Source: JBBQXK01 sp052387255 (lineage in GTDB: Bacteria > Pseudomonadota > Alphaproteobacteria > Rhodobacterales > Rhodobacteraceae). From it: a stretch of DNA of 64,000 nucleotides. The DNA lies in the NCBI GenBank assembly GCA_052387255.1, contig JBQTJI010000035.1:32282-96281 (forward strand), written 5' to 3'. The notes below the pieces were generated by a model. The model searched no databases. It saw nothing but the letters and a program-made list of their open reading frames with translations, and was not told the origin of the DNA. The position numbers were made by a program, and so were the translations under genes. The first letter of the stretch is position 1; each line of letters starts with the position of its first letter. This document shows positions 1-9,027 of this stretch, piece by piece.

Positions 1-354
1 GTCAGCTATGGCGCGGACGAGGTGCTGTTCCTGCAGGGCGACACGGGCGATGCGGCCTTTGTCATCCTGAACGGCACCGCCGACATCCTGGTCGACAGCC
101 CCAAGGGACCGGTCAAGGTGGCCGAGGTGGGCGAGAATTCCATCGTGGGCGAGATTGCCATCCTGTGCGACGTGGCCCGGACCGCGACGGTCAGGGCACA
201 TACGCCGCTGGAGGCGCTGCGCATCAGCAAGGACAACTTCTTCAAGCTGATGACGGATTTTCCCGACATGTCGCTGCAGGTCGTGCGCGTCCTGGCCGAC
301 CGGCTGCACACCACGACGACCGAACTGATCGCCGCGCGCAGCCGCCCGAACTGA
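1..354 (+). CDS. Cyclic nucleotide-binding domain protein, C-terminal part
   Basis: This gene is truncated by the window start; the frame is open from base 1 and stops at 352-354. The 117 visible residues form the C-terminal part of a cNMP-binding beta-barrel with the phosphate-binding-cassette pattern VGEIAILCDVARTATVRA followed by the hinge helix. No helix-turn-helix follows; the protein ends about 20 residues after the last helix, so it is not a full Crp/Fnr regulator. Whether it binds cAMP, cGMP or nothing cannot be told here. It lies 125 bases upstream of a metallo-beta-lactamase-fold gene on the same strand, and the two domains often act together, so a shared role is plausible but inferred. 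Confidence 0.8.
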   Translation, partial: VSYGADEVLFLQGDTGDAAFVILNGTADILVDSPKGPVKVAEVGENSIVGEIAILCDVARTATVRAHTPLEALRISKDNFFKLMTDFPDMSLQVVRVLADRLHTTTTELIAARSRPN

Positions 355-479
355 CCCGGCGGCAGGCCCGGAGGGCGCATGATTTTGCCCCTCGCCTGTC
401 GCAGACGTTTTCCCTATCATCCGGTCGGTTGCCTGCAGCAGGATAACGTTTTGGTGCCTTTCGCCCGTCCCGGTCACGC

Positions 480-1310
480 ATGACGAACGCGCCGTTCCAG
501 GTGAAACTCTGGGGCGTGCGGGGCAGTCTGCCGGTGTCGGGCAAGCCGTTCCTGAAATACGGCGGCAACACCATCTGCATCGAGATGCGCTGCGGCGACG
601 ACGTGCTGCTGTTCGACGCAGGCAGCGGCCTGCCTCCTGCCGGAAAGGCCCTGCTGGCCGAGGGGCGGCGCGCGTTCCATGTGTTCTTCAGCCACTGGCA
701 CTATGACCACCTGATGGGCCTGCCGTTCTTCGTGCCGCTCTATGACCATGCCTCGACCGTGACGCTGTGGTCGGGCCACATGGCGGGCGCGATGTCCACG
801 GCGCAGATGCTGACGGAATTCATGCGCCCCCCGTTCTTTCCCATCGGCCCCGAGATGTGCCGGTCCTGCGTGACGCCCACCGATTTCACGCCGGGGCAGG
901 TGCTGTCGCCCTATCCAGGGGTCACGGTGCGGACGGGGCTGTTGAACCATCCCGGCGGATCGGTGGGCTACCGGGTCGAGTTCGGCGGCAAGGCAGTGGC
1001 CCTGATCACCGACACCGAACATGACCCCGGCACGCTGGACCGCGCCGTGCTGGACCTGATCGAAGGGGCGGACCTGGTGCTGTACGACGCCAGCTTCGAG
1101 GACGAGGAACTGCGCGTGTTCAAGGGCTTTGGCCATTCCAGCTGGCAGCAGGGGATCCGGCTGGCGCAGGCGGCAGGGGCGCAGCAGCTGGGTTTCATCC
1201 ACCACGCAAAATGGCGCACCGACGTACAGCTTTCCAGGATCGAGCGGATGGCGCGGAAAGAGTTTCCTGCCGCCTTCTGCGGCCAGGACGGTCAGGTGAT
1301 CGAGGTCTGA
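480..1310 (+). CDS. MBL-fold metallo-hydrolase
   Basis: A 276-residue metallo-beta-lactamase-fold protein of the class opening with VKLWGVRGSLPVSG and a YGGNT motif. The metal-binding signature SHWHYDH is at residues 71-77, preceded by FDAGSG around residue 45. Later metal ligands are expected in the DTEHD segment (about residue 180) and a GHSS segment (about 227). Relatives include phosphodiesterase-like and RNase Z-like hydrolases; the substrate cannot be assigned. It follows the cNMP-binding gene. Its 3' end overlaps the convergent glycosyltransferase gene by 19 bases. The start ATG at 480 has only a weak ribosome-binding site. Confidence 0.8.
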   Translation: MTNAPFQVKLWGVRGSLPVSGKPFLKYGGNTICIEMRCGDDVLLFDAGSGLPPAGKALLAEGRRAFHVFFSHWHYDHLMGLPFFVPLYDHASTVTLWSGHMAGAMSTAQMLTEFMRPPFFPIGPEMCRSCVTPTDFTPGQVLSPYPGVTVRTGLLNHPGGSVGYRVEFGGKAVALITDTEHDPGTLDRAVLDLIEGADLVLYDASFEDEELRVFKGFGHSSWQQGIRLAQAAGAQQLGFIHHAKWRTDVQLSRIERMARKEFPAAFCGQDGQVIEV

Positions 1311-2443
1311 CGCGACCGGATCAGGTTGTCCAGAATCTCGGCGCTGCGGGCGGCCCCGCCGGTCAGGACGGCCACGCGCGCGGGGTCGGGCCCGGCGAGT
1401 GCCGCGCGGATGCCCTGTGCCAGCCGTTCGCCCGTCAGGTCGGCGTCGGGCACCACCGTGACCCGGCCCAGACGGGCCAGGCGTTCGGCCCGGTCGGCCT
1501 GTTCGGTTTCGCCCTGCCCGGTAAAGGGTACCAGGACCGCGCGGACACCGGCCTGCAGGAGGTCGCCCACGGTGTTGTAGCCCGCCTGCGACACCGACAG
1601 ACTTGCGCCGGTCAGCAGGCTGGCAAGGCCCTGGCGGAACCGCGTCAGCGTGACGTTCGCCGGTTTCCGCGCGGTTGCCGCATCGAATTCGGCCTGCGGC
1701 AGGTTCGGGCCCGCGATGACCAGCCAGTTGGCGATGTCGGGCATCAGCGCCGCCGCCGCGATCCCTGCGCGCACCAGCCCGGCCCCGACGGCCCCGCCCC
1801 CCGCCGACAGGATGATGTCGAACCGCTCGGCCGCAGGCGGCGGCGGGGGCGGGCAGACCAGACCGGAATACACCACCTTGTCCGCGATCCGGTCGGCAAA
1901 GGGAAAGCTGTCGCCTAGCGCTGCAAAGGCCGGATCGCCGTGCACCAGCACCCGGTCGAAATGGCGCTGCACCAGATCGACCGTCTCTTCGTCGCGCGAC
2001 GGCTTGGACCGGCGCTGCAGGATGTCGCGCAGCGAGGCGACCAGCGCCGGGCGGGGCGCGGTGGCCTCGATGGCCGCGATCAGCGCCAGAAGCTCGGCCC
2101 GCACCTGTTTGCGGCCAAAGGGAAAGGCCTCCAGCATCACGACATCGGGGAGGGCCTCGCGAAAGGCGCGCAGCAGCCGGTCCTGCCGCGCCGCCATGTA
2201 GGCGGCATCGGCGGGCCGTCCTTCGGCATCGACAAGGCCGGCAAAGGACACATCCCCCACCGCCACCGGCGGCAGGGCGACGTTCGGGATGCCGGGGCCG
2301 GGAAAGCCCGGCACCGGCATGCCCCCCGTGACCAGCGTCACCTCCATGCCCCGGTCGACCATCGCGCGGGCGACCCGGCTGGCGCGGCTCAGATGGCCGA
2401 TGCCAAGCAGGTGCTGGACATAGAACAGGACTTTCGATGTCAT
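1292..2443 (-). CDS. Glycosyltransferase, MurG/GT28-like
   Basis: A 383-residue glycosyltransferase beginning MTSKVLFYVQHLLGIGHLSR. The GxGH motif near the N terminus and the C-terminal block SQAGYNTVGDLLQAG with a following GQGETEQADRAERL are typical of the GT-B fold, family 28 (MurG-like) sugar-nucleotide-binding domain. The frame stays open far upstream of the chosen ATG, but that part is a reading of the neighbouring gene. The ATG at 2443 shares one base with the stop of the preceding glycosyltransferase (TGATG), which indicates translational coupling. It is paralogous to the gene at 3684-4904. Donor and acceptor are unknown. Confidence 0.8.
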   Translation of the reverse strand: MTSKVLFYVQHLLGIGHLSRASRVARAMVDRGMEVTLVTGGMPVPGFPGPGIPNVALPPVAVGDVSFAGLVDAEGRPADAAYMAARQDRLLRAFREALPDVVMLEAFPFGRKQVRAELLALIAAIEATAPRPALVASLRDILQRRSKPSRDEETVDLVQRHFDRVLVHGDPAFAALGDSFPFADRIADKVVYSGLVCPPPPPPAAERFDIILSAGGGAVGAGLVRAGIAAAALMPDIANWLVIAGPNLPQAEFDAATARKPANVTLTRFRQGLASLLTGASLSVSQAGYNTVGDLLQAGVRAVLVPFTGQGETEQADRAERLARLGRVTVVPDADLTGERLAQGIRAALAGPDPARVAVLTGGAARSAEILDNLIRSRQTSIT

Positions 2444-3687
2444 CACGTCACCCCCACGGACCGGAACAGCGCCACCAGATCGGCGATGCTGCGGTGATAG
2501 TCCAGCGTCGCGCGCACCCGCGTTGCCGCCGCCTGGCCCAGCCGGTCGCGCAGGGCCGGGTCGCGGATGGCGGCCTCCAGCGCGCGGGCCAGGGCGGGGG
2601 CATCCTCGGGCGGCACCAGCAGGCCGTTCTCGTCGTGCGCGAACAGTTCGGGAATGCCCGAGATGTTCGTCGTCACGCAGGCCAGCCCCTGGCTCGCCGC
2701 CTCGACCAGCACGTTCGGCAGACCGTCGCGGTCGCCGTCGGGCGTGACGCGACAGGCCAGGGCGAACAGGTCGGACGTGCGATAGGCCGCCAGCACCTCG
2801 GCCTGATCGACCGCCCCGGTCCAGGTCAGCCGGTCGGCGATGCCGAGTTCCCTTGCCAGCGCCTGCAACGCCTTGCGTTCCCCACCGTCGCCCATGTGGG
2901 TGAAGCGCCAGTGCAGGTCCTTGGGCAGCAGGGCCAAGGCGCGAAGCAGGATGTCGTAACCCTTTTTCGGCACGGCCCGGCCGACACTGACGATGCGCGC
3001 GGGGTCGCCGCTGCCGTCGCGCGGCGGCCGCGTGCCGGTGAAAGGCGCGAAACGGTCCAGGTTCAGGCCGTGATAGCTCAGATGCACGCGGGCCGGATCG
3101 GCGGCCAGCGATTGCAGGTGCCCGTGCCCCCCGGCGGTGCAGGTCACGACCCAAGCGGCACGGGTGAGCTTTCCGCCAAGGTCGCGGTCGGTCGAGGTCC
3201 AGATGTCCTTGGCATGGGCCGACACGCTGTAGCCCCGCCCCATGATCCGCGCGGCATAGTCGGCCACAGATGCGGGCGTGTGGATGAAATGGGCATGGAT
3301 CCAGCGGCCAGCGGGCGGAAACTCGGCCACCAGAATCGCCGCCTGGCCGAACCGGCGGAACCGGTTGCGCGTCAGGTCATGGCGCAGGTCGCCCAGAAAC
3401 CCCCGGAACGTCCGCCAGAACCCGGCATGCCGCAGCGCGCCCCACAGGCCCCGCACCACGCGCAAGGGTTCCTGATGCAGGTACTCGGGCAGATAGGTGA
3501 CGGGGGCCGCGATCTCGTCATGCACCGGATGGCGTTTCTGGTCGGTGGGAAAGCGCAGCGACACGATGTGCAGGGGCAGCCCCGCCAGTTCCAGCCCGCG
3601 CAGTTCCTGCGCGATGAAGGTTTCGGACAGCCGGGGCCAGCCCTTGACCAGCACCACGACGGGGCCGCCCGCCGCGTCCGGGGTCAC
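2443..3687 (-). CDS. Glycosyltransferase family 4-like
   Basis: A GT-B glycosyltransferase of about 414 residues. After a short leader it shows VKGWPRLSETFIAQEL, the usual start of GT4 proteins. The C-terminal Glycos_transf_1 domain carries GRAVPKKGYDILL, the MGDGGER loop and DGLPNVLVEAASQGLACV, with the acceptor/donor Glu in the last. I chose the GTG at 3687 because it overlaps the stop of the upstream gene as GTGA and removes an unrelated 102-residue low-complexity extension. It sits between two MurG-like glycosyltransferases in one overlapping operon, which suggests joint assembly of a surface glycan or glycolipid; the product is unknown. Confidence 0.8.
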   Translation of the reverse strand: MTPDAAGGPVVVLVKGWPRLSETFIAQELRGLELAGLPLHIVSLRFPTDQKRHPVHDEIAAPVTYLPEYLHQEPLRVVRGLWGALRHAGFWRTFRGFLGDLRHDLTRNRFRRFGQAAILVAEFPPAGRWIHAHFIHTPASVADYAARIMGRGYSVSAHAKDIWTSTDRDLGGKLTRAAWVVTCTAGGHGHLQSLAADPARVHLSYHGLNLDRFAPFTGTRPPRDGSGDPARIVSVGRAVPKKGYDILLRALALLPKDLHWRFTHMGDGGERKALQALARELGIADRLTWTGAVDQAEVLAAYRTSDLFALACRVTPDGDRDGLPNVLVEAASQGLACVTTNISGIPELFAHDENGLLVPPEDAPALARALEAAIRDPALRDRLGQAAATRVRATLDYHRSIADLVALFRSVGVT

Positions 3688-4904
3688 GTCTTTTCGCGCA
3701 CCTTCGCGCGCCCCTCGCGCGGCTGGACGCGCGCCCGCAGATCCTCGCCCACGATGCGCGAGATGTTGGGCAGCCCCTCCAGCACCAGTTTCGGATGCCC
3801 CTTGGACGGTTTCGCCCGGGTCGTCAGGGCCCGCAGGGCGGCGGCCATGCGCAGGGGATCGGCGGCCTGGTCGGGCAGCAGCATGTCGATCATCCCCAGT
3901 TCCGCCGCCCGCGTGGCGCGCAAGAGCTGTTCCTCGCGCGGGGCGATGCGGGGGACGATCAGCGCCGGCTTGTCGAAGGACAGGATCTCGCAATAGGTGT
4001 TGTAGCCGCCCATGGCGACCACGGCCTTGGACCCGGCAATCAGTTCTTCCATCCGCGTGTCGAACTCGATCACCTCAAGCTGCGGGATGCCTTGGGCCTT
4101 GCGCATGAATTCGGCGCGCAGGTCGCCCGGCATGTAGGGACCCAGCACGATCAGCGCCTTCTGCGTCAGGCCGGGCACCGCCGCATAGGCGTTCATCACG
4201 TTGTCGACCAGGTCCGCCCCGTCGCCGCCCCCACCCGTGGTGACCAGCAGATAGTCGCCCGCAGGCCGGTGGGTGGTCTGGTCCTCGTGCAATGCGCGGC
4301 GTTGCAGGAAGCCCACGAATTCCATCCGGTCGCGCACCGACTGCGGCGCGTCCATGCCGGTCAGGGGATCATAGAAATCGGGCGGGCCGTAGACCCAGAT
4401 CTGATCGTACATGCGGTCGATCTTGCGCAGGACATCGTTCGGCTTCCACTCGGCCGCCAGCAGGCGCGGGGCGTCCATCACCTCGCGCAGGCCCAGCACC
4501 AGCGTGCAGTCGCGCGCCTTGAGCATCTCCAGCGTTTCCTCGACCTCGCCGCGCAGGCCCATGGGTTCCTTGTCGACGATGAAGATGTCGGGCTGGAACG
4601 TCTCGGCGGTGTGGCGGATGATCGACCGGCGCATCTTGATCGTGTCGGCCAGGTCGATGTGTTCGGCCAGGCTGGTGTATTCCCCGTTCCGCCGCTTGAT
4701 CACGGATGGAATCTTCACGAAGTCGACCCGCGCGCGATAGTCGAAGGCCCCGGCGATCTGGCTGCCGCTGATGATCAGGACCATCAGGCCCTTGTAATCC
4801 TCGACCAGCGAATGGGCGATGGTGCGGCAGCGGCGCAGGTGGCCCAGGCCGAACGTGTCGTGGCTGTACATCAGGATGCGCGCGTTCACGGAGAGGTTCT
4901 TCAT
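3684..4904 (-). CDS. Glycosyltransferase, MurG/GT28-like (paralogue)
   Basis: A 406-residue protein starting MKNLSVNARILMYSHDTFGLGHLRRC, with the GxGH motif in the first 25 residues. A C-terminal GT28-type block (MGGYNTYCEILSFDKPALIVPR, then EQLLRATRAAELG) binds the nucleotide-sugar. It resembles the gene two places downstream (1292-2443) in both motifs and length, consistent with an old duplication. It is the first of the three glycosyltransferase genes and lies 61 bases after the permease gene at 4966, so it could be read from the transporter operon. AGG sits just upstream of the ATG. The acceptor is not predictable. Confidence 0.78.
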   Translation of the reverse strand: MKNLSVNARILMYSHDTFGLGHLRRCRTIAHSLVEDYKGLMVLIISGSQIAGAFDYRARVDFVKIPSVIKRRNGEYTSLAEHIDLADTIKMRRSIIRHTAETFQPDIFIVDKEPMGLRGEVEETLEMLKARDCTLVLGLREVMDAPRLLAAEWKPNDVLRKIDRMYDQIWVYGPPDFYDPLTGMDAPQSVRDRMEFVGFLQRRALHEDQTTHRPAGDYLLVTTGGGGDGADLVDNVMNAYAAVPGLTQKALIVLGPYMPGDLRAEFMRKAQGIPQLEVIEFDTRMEELIAGSKAVVAMGGYNTYCEILSFDKPALIVPRIAPREEQLLRATRAAELGMIDMLLPDQAADPLRMAAALRALTTRAKPSKGHPKLVLEGLPNISRIVGEDLRARVQPREGRAKVREKT

Positions 4905-4965
4905 CCTGGGGGCCTATCTCTGGGGGATACGCGCGCGGAGGCGGGACGGTTGCCGGTGATGACGG

Positions 4966-6138
4966 TCATTTGTACGGATCGGCGGCATCACGCAACCCGT
5001 CGCCGAGGAAGTTGAAGGCCAGCACCACAAGGATGACCGGCAGCACCGGGAACATCAGCCAGGGATACAGCGCGATGATGTTCACGCTGCGGCTTTCGGT
5101 CAGCAGGATGCCCCAGGACGTTATCGGCGGGCGCAGCCCGATGCCCAGGAAGGACAGCGCGGTTTCCCCCAGGATCATGCCGGGAATGGTCAGCGTGGCG
5201 ACCGCGATCAGGTGCGACATGAACCCCGGCACCATGTGCCGCCCGATGATCCGCCCCGACCCGGCCCCCATCAGCCGGGCCGCCAGCACATAATCCTCTT
5301 CCCGCAGGGACAGCAGTTTCGACCGCACCGCGCGGGCAAGGCCGGTCCAGTCCAGCATCCCCAGGATCACCGTGATGCCCGCATAGACCAGGATCGGGCT
5401 CCACGTCACCGGGATGATCGCGGCCAGGGCCATCCACAGCGGGATCGACGGGATCGACTGCAACACCTCGATCACGCGCTGCGTCACCATGTCGAACCAG
5501 CCGCCGCGATAGCCCGCCAGGCCGCCGATGACGATGCCCAGCACAAAGCTCATCGCCACGCCGAACAGGCCGATGGTCAGGCTGATGCGCGCGCCGTAGA
5601 TGATGCGCGACAGCACGTCGCGGCCCAGCCGGTCGGTCCCCAGAAGGAACATCTGCCCGTCTTCCGCAGGGCAGATCAGATGGAACGTGGCCGGAACCAT
5701 GCCCCAGAAATCATAGGCGTCACCCGAACAGAAGAACCGGATGCGCTGCACGTCCGAGGTGTCGTCGGAGTAGATCCGCTGCAGCGTCTCCATGTCCAGT
5801 TCCATCGTCCGGCCATAGACGAAGGGGCCGACGAAGGACCCCTTATGGAACAGGCGCACGGGCTGCGGCGGGGCATAGATGAAGTCGGTGTTGCGGGTGT
5901 GCAGGTTGTAGGGGGCCAGAAACTCGCTGATCAGGATCGAGGCGTACATGATGGCCAGGAACGCCCCAGCCACCACCGCCACGCGATGCCGCCGGAATTT
6001 CCACCACATCAGCCGCAGTTGCGACGCCTCGGCCAGCCTGCCCTGCGCGGCCCCGACCTTGTCCGCCTCGTAGGGGTCAAACGGCGCGTCCGAGACGAAG
6101 TGCTCCATGGGCGCGCCGGGCGGGGGAAGGCCGGTCAT
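4966..6138 (-). CDS. Peptide-type ABC transporter permease (YejE/DppC-like)
   Basis: A 390-residue inner-membrane permease. The first membrane segment (about residues 52-72) is followed by an unusually long periplasmic insert of about 100 residues, then the typical block MFLLGTDRLGRDVLSRIIYGARISL and five further helices. The ATPase-contact EAA loop is in the segment REEDYVLAARLMGAG. The long insert after helix 1 is characteristic of YejE-type permeases (microcin C/peptide uptake family). The start ATG overlaps the stop of the partner permease by four bases (ATGA). It is the last gene of the importer operon. Confidence 0.88.
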   Translation of the reverse strand: MTGLPPPGAPMEHFVSDAPFDPYEADKVGAAQGRLAEASQLRLMWWKFRRHRVAVVAGAFLAIMYASILISEFLAPYNLHTRNTDFIYAPPQPVRLFHKGSFVGPFVYGRTMELDMETLQRIYSDDTSDVQRIRFFCSGDAYDFWGMVPATFHLICPAEDGQMFLLGTDRLGRDVLSRIIYGARISLTIGLFGVAMSFVLGIVIGGLAGYRGGWFDMVTQRVIEVLQSIPSIPLWMALAAIIPVTWSPILVYAGITVILGMLDWTGLARAVRSKLLSLREEDYVLAARLMGAGSGRIIGRHMVPGFMSHLIAVATLTIPGMILGETALSFLGIGLRPPITSWGILLTESRSVNIIALYPWLMFPVLPVILVVLAFNFLGDGLRDAADPYK

Positions 6139-7133
6139 TTCGCGCTCCCCGCACCCAGGCGGATGCGCGGGTCAAGAAAGGCAAGGGCGATGTCCGACAA
6201 GAGAACCCCGATCACGGTCAGCGTGGCCAGAAACATCAGGAACGACCCCGCAAGGTACATGTCCTGGCTTTGCAGCGCCCGGATCAGCATCGGACCGGTG
6301 GTTTCCAGCGACAGCACGATGGCGGTGACTTCGGCGCCCGAGATCATGGCGGGCAGGATCGATCCGATGTCCGAGACGAAGAAATTCAGCGACATGCGCA
6401 GCGGGTACTTGCGCAGGACGCGGCCCGGCGGCAGCCCCTTGGCCCGCGCGGTGACGACGTACTGCTTCTGCAGCTCGTCCAGCAGGTTGGCGCGCAGGGT
6501 GCGGATCATGCCTGCGGTTCCGGCGGTGCCGATGATCACCACGGGAATCCAGATATGCGACAGGATCGAGCGGAACTTCTCCCAGCTCATCGGCTGGCCC
6601 AGGAACTGCTGGTCCATCAGGTTGCCGATCGACACCCCGAACCAGATGTTGGCGAAGTACATCATCACCAGCGCCAGCATGAAGTTCGGCACCGCGATCC
6701 CCGCCAGCCCCAGGAATGTCAGCCCATAGTCGCCCCAGGAATACTGGTGCGTGGCCGAATAGATGCCGATGGGAAAGGCAAGTGCCCAGGTGAACAGGAT
6801 GGTGAAGGTCGACAGCACGATGGTCAGCCACAGCCGGTCGCCCACGACCTCGTTGACCGGCAGCCGGTACTCGAACGAATACCCGAAATCGCCCCGGAAG
6901 AATCCGCCCACCCAGTTGAAATAGCGCACGACCAGCGGGTCCTCGAACCCGTAGCGTTCGCGCAGCATCTCGATCTCGGCCAGGTCGGCCTCTTCGCCCA
7001 GGGCCTTCATCTCGGCGACATAGCTTTCGAAATAGTCGCCGGGCGGCAGTTCGATGATCACGAACACCAGGATCGAAATCAGGACCAGCGTCGGCACCAT
7101 CGTCAGGCAGCGCATCAGGATGTAGCGCAGCAT
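6135..7133 (-). CDS. Peptide-type ABC transporter permease (YejB/DppB-like)
   Basis: A 332-residue permease starting MLRYILMRCLTMVPTLVLIS, the normal N terminus of DppB/YejB proteins with the first membrane helix at about residues 9-30. The PPGDYFESYV segment and a RYFNWVGGFFRGDFGYSF block are typical of the family. The EAA contact loop lies in LQKQYVVTARAKGLPPGRVL. I set the start at 7133 rather than at an upstream ATG, because the extra 27 residues are non-membrane, read in the binding-protein gene and are absent from the family. It overlaps the second permease by four bases and follows the binding-protein stop after four bases. Confidence 0.88.
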   Translation of the reverse strand: MLRYILMRCLTMVPTLVLISILVFVIIELPPGDYFESYVAEMKALGEEADLAEIEMLRERYGFEDPLVVRYFNWVGGFFRGDFGYSFEYRLPVNEVVGDRLWLTIVLSTFTILFTWALAFPIGIYSATHQYSWGDYGLTFLGLAGIAVPNFMLALVMMYFANIWFGVSIGNLMDQQFLGQPMSWEKFRSILSHIWIPVVIIGTAGTAGMIRTLRANLLDELQKQYVVTARAKGLPPGRVLRKYPLRMSLNFFVSDIGSILPAMISGAEVTAIVLSLETTGPMLIRALQSQDMYLAGSFLMFLATLTVIGVLLSDIALAFLDPRIRLGAGSAK

Positions 7134-7137
7134 GGGC

Positions 7138-9027
7138 CTAGCCTTCCGCGAAAAAGAAGGTGTCGGGCAGGTAGGCCCCCAGGAAACTGGTCGGCGCGAA
7201 CCCGTACAGCGCATCCTCGGGCACGTTGCGCAGGCTCGATGACCGCAGAACGGGCTGCAGCGCGCCGCTGACCGTGCCGATGGTGAACACCTGCTCTGCC
7301 CGGATCGCCAGCATCTTGTGCCAGATCGCGGCCCGCGCCTCGGTGGTGGTCGAATTCAGCCAGTCCTGCAGCAGCGCGGCCAGGTCCTGCGCCGGGGCCA
7401 GTTCGGGGGCGCTGCCTGCCGTTTCGCCCGAGGCGTACCAGATGCCCCAGGACGGCCACTGCAACTGATCCCCGCTCGATGGGGCCAGTTGTTCGGGCGA
7501 CATGTCGGCGGTCGGCACGGCGTTCTCCAGCCCCTGCCACACCGACATCATCTGATCGCCACCCATGGCGCGGCTGCGGAACACGTCGCGCTGCGAGCTG
7601 CGGATGTACAGCGCGATGCCCACCTCGCGGTAATGGTCCCGGATCAGGCCCAGCACGTCCACCTCCAGCGTGCTTTCGCCGGCCGTTTCCACCACGATCC
7701 CGCATTGCCGCCCGTCGGGCAGCCGCCGGATGCCGCCGCCGCCGCGTGTCGTCAGGCCCAGCTCATCCAGCAGGGCATTGGCAAGGGCCGGGTCATGCTG
7801 CGCCCAGGCCGTGGCATACTCGGGCTTGTACAGCGGACTTTCCGGCAGCACCGTGTCCGCGGCCTCCTGCGCCAGGCCGAAGTACAGCACCTTGTTGATC
7901 TCGGTCCGGTTGATCGCCACCGACAGCGCGCGGCGCATCCGCACGTCCTGGAACAGCCCGCGCCAGACCGGATCGCTGCAGTTCATGTTGGGCATCAGCG
8001 ACACGCTCGACCCTTGGGTCTTGCGCCACAGCGACACCTTCAGCGGGTGCAGCTTTTCCGCCTGTTTCAGCAGGGTATAGTCGGTAAAGGCGATGCCCGC
8101 GACCTGCAGGTCGCTTTCCCCGGTCGCGCTCTTGGCCGATATGATTTCCGACGACGCCACGTTCAGAACCACCCGGTCGACATAGGGCAACTGGTTGCCC
8201 GCCTGGTCGACGCGGTGGAAGTAGGGGTTGCGCTCGAAGATGAACTGTTCCGCCGGGGGGGCGGTACGCGGACGCCAGGCCTCGAGCGTCGGCAGGTCGG
8301 GGTTCTCGGGCCGGTTCTGGCGCGACATCTTGACGTGCAGGCCCTGCCAGTCATCGACGCTTTGCGCCTCGACCATCTCGGCCAGTTTCTCGGGCGTCTG
8401 GTACTTTTCGTGGAACTGCTTGAGGTAATGCTGCGGCAGCGCCAGCAGCAGGGGCAGGGGTGCCGCCAGGTTCGGCAGGAAGTCGGGCTTGGGCGCGGCA
8501 AAGGTGTAGCGCAGGGTCAGGGGGTCCAGCACCTCGAACAGCGCCGCCTGCCCGTTGGCCTGCAATTCCACCGGCAGGCCGCTGCGGTAGAGCACCTCGT
8601 TGTTCAGCACGTCGTCCCAGCAATACCGGAAATCCTCGGCGGTATAGGGCGCGCCGTCCGACCAGCGATGCCCCTCGCGCAGGTGCAGGGTGTAGACGCG
8701 GTTCTCTTCCACCTCGACCGACGCCAGCACGTCGGGCTGCAGGTTCAGGTCGCCGTCGTACCCCATCAGGCGCGCATAGCTGTAGAACGGCACCAGCCGC
8801 ACCTCGCGCTGCCCGCCGACCACCATGCGCACCGTGCCGCCATAGCGCCCCGTTTCGCGCCCCATCGCGCCCAGGTCGATCACGCGCGGGTTCTTCGGCA
8901 GCCGGTCGGCCATCGGCGGCAGGGTTCCGGCGGCGATATCCGCCTCGAACAGCGCCGTCTCAGCCCATGCGGCACGCGGCAGCGCCACCGAGGCCAGCAG
9001 TCCCAGGGCCGTGCGCCGCGTGATCAT
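7138..9027 (-). CDS. Extracellular solute-binding protein of peptide ABC importer
   Basis: A 629-residue periplasmic binding protein (SBP family 5). The N terminus MITRRTALGLLASVALPRAAWA is an export signal with a twin-arginine-like TRRTALG motif. The mature part has the family blocks GRYGGTVRMV, LREGHRWSDGAPYTAEDFRY and an RRALSVAINRTEINK segment. The ATG at 9027 overlaps the ATPase stop by four bases (ATGA). Together with the two permeases and the double ATPase it makes a complete importer for peptides or similar oligomers (YejABEF type). The ligand is unknown. Its nearness to glycosyltransferases may mean muropeptide or modified-sugar uptake, but that is inference. Confidence 0.87.
   Translation of the reverse strand: MITRRTALGLLASVALPRAAWAETALFEADIAAGTLPPMADRLPKNPRVIDLGAMGRETGRYGGTVRMVVGGQREVRLVPFYSYARLMGYDGDLNLQPDVLASVEVEENRVYTLHLREGHRWSDGAPYTAEDFRYCWDDVLNNEVLYRSGLPVELQANGQAALFEVLDPLTLRYTFAAPKPDFLPNLAAPLPLLLALPQHYLKQFHEKYQTPEKLAEMVEAQSVDDWQGLHVKMSRQNRPENPDLPTLEAWRPRTAPPAEQFIFERNPYFHRVDQAGNQLPYVDRVVLNVASSEIISAKSATGESDLQVAGIAFTDYTLLKQAEKLHPLKVSLWRKTQGSSVSLMPNMNCSDPVWRGLFQDVRMRRALSVAINRTEINKVLYFGLAQEAADTVLPESPLYKPEYATAWAQHDPALANALLDELGLTTRGGGGIRRLPDGRQCGIVVETAGESTLEVDVLGLIRDHYREVGIALYIRSSQRDVFRSRAMGGDQMMSVWQGLENAVPTADMSPEQLAPSSGDQLQWPSWGIWYASGETAGSAPELAPAQDLAALLQDWLNSTTTEARAAIWHKMLAIRAEQVFTIGTVSGALQPVLRSSSLRNVPEDALYGFAPTSFLGAYLPDTFFFAEG

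Noticed and set aside
2437..3996. A plus-strand open frame of about 520 codons opposite a glycosyltransferase
   Set aside because: Low-complexity translation without domain patterns; the minus-strand glycosyltransferase explains the openness.
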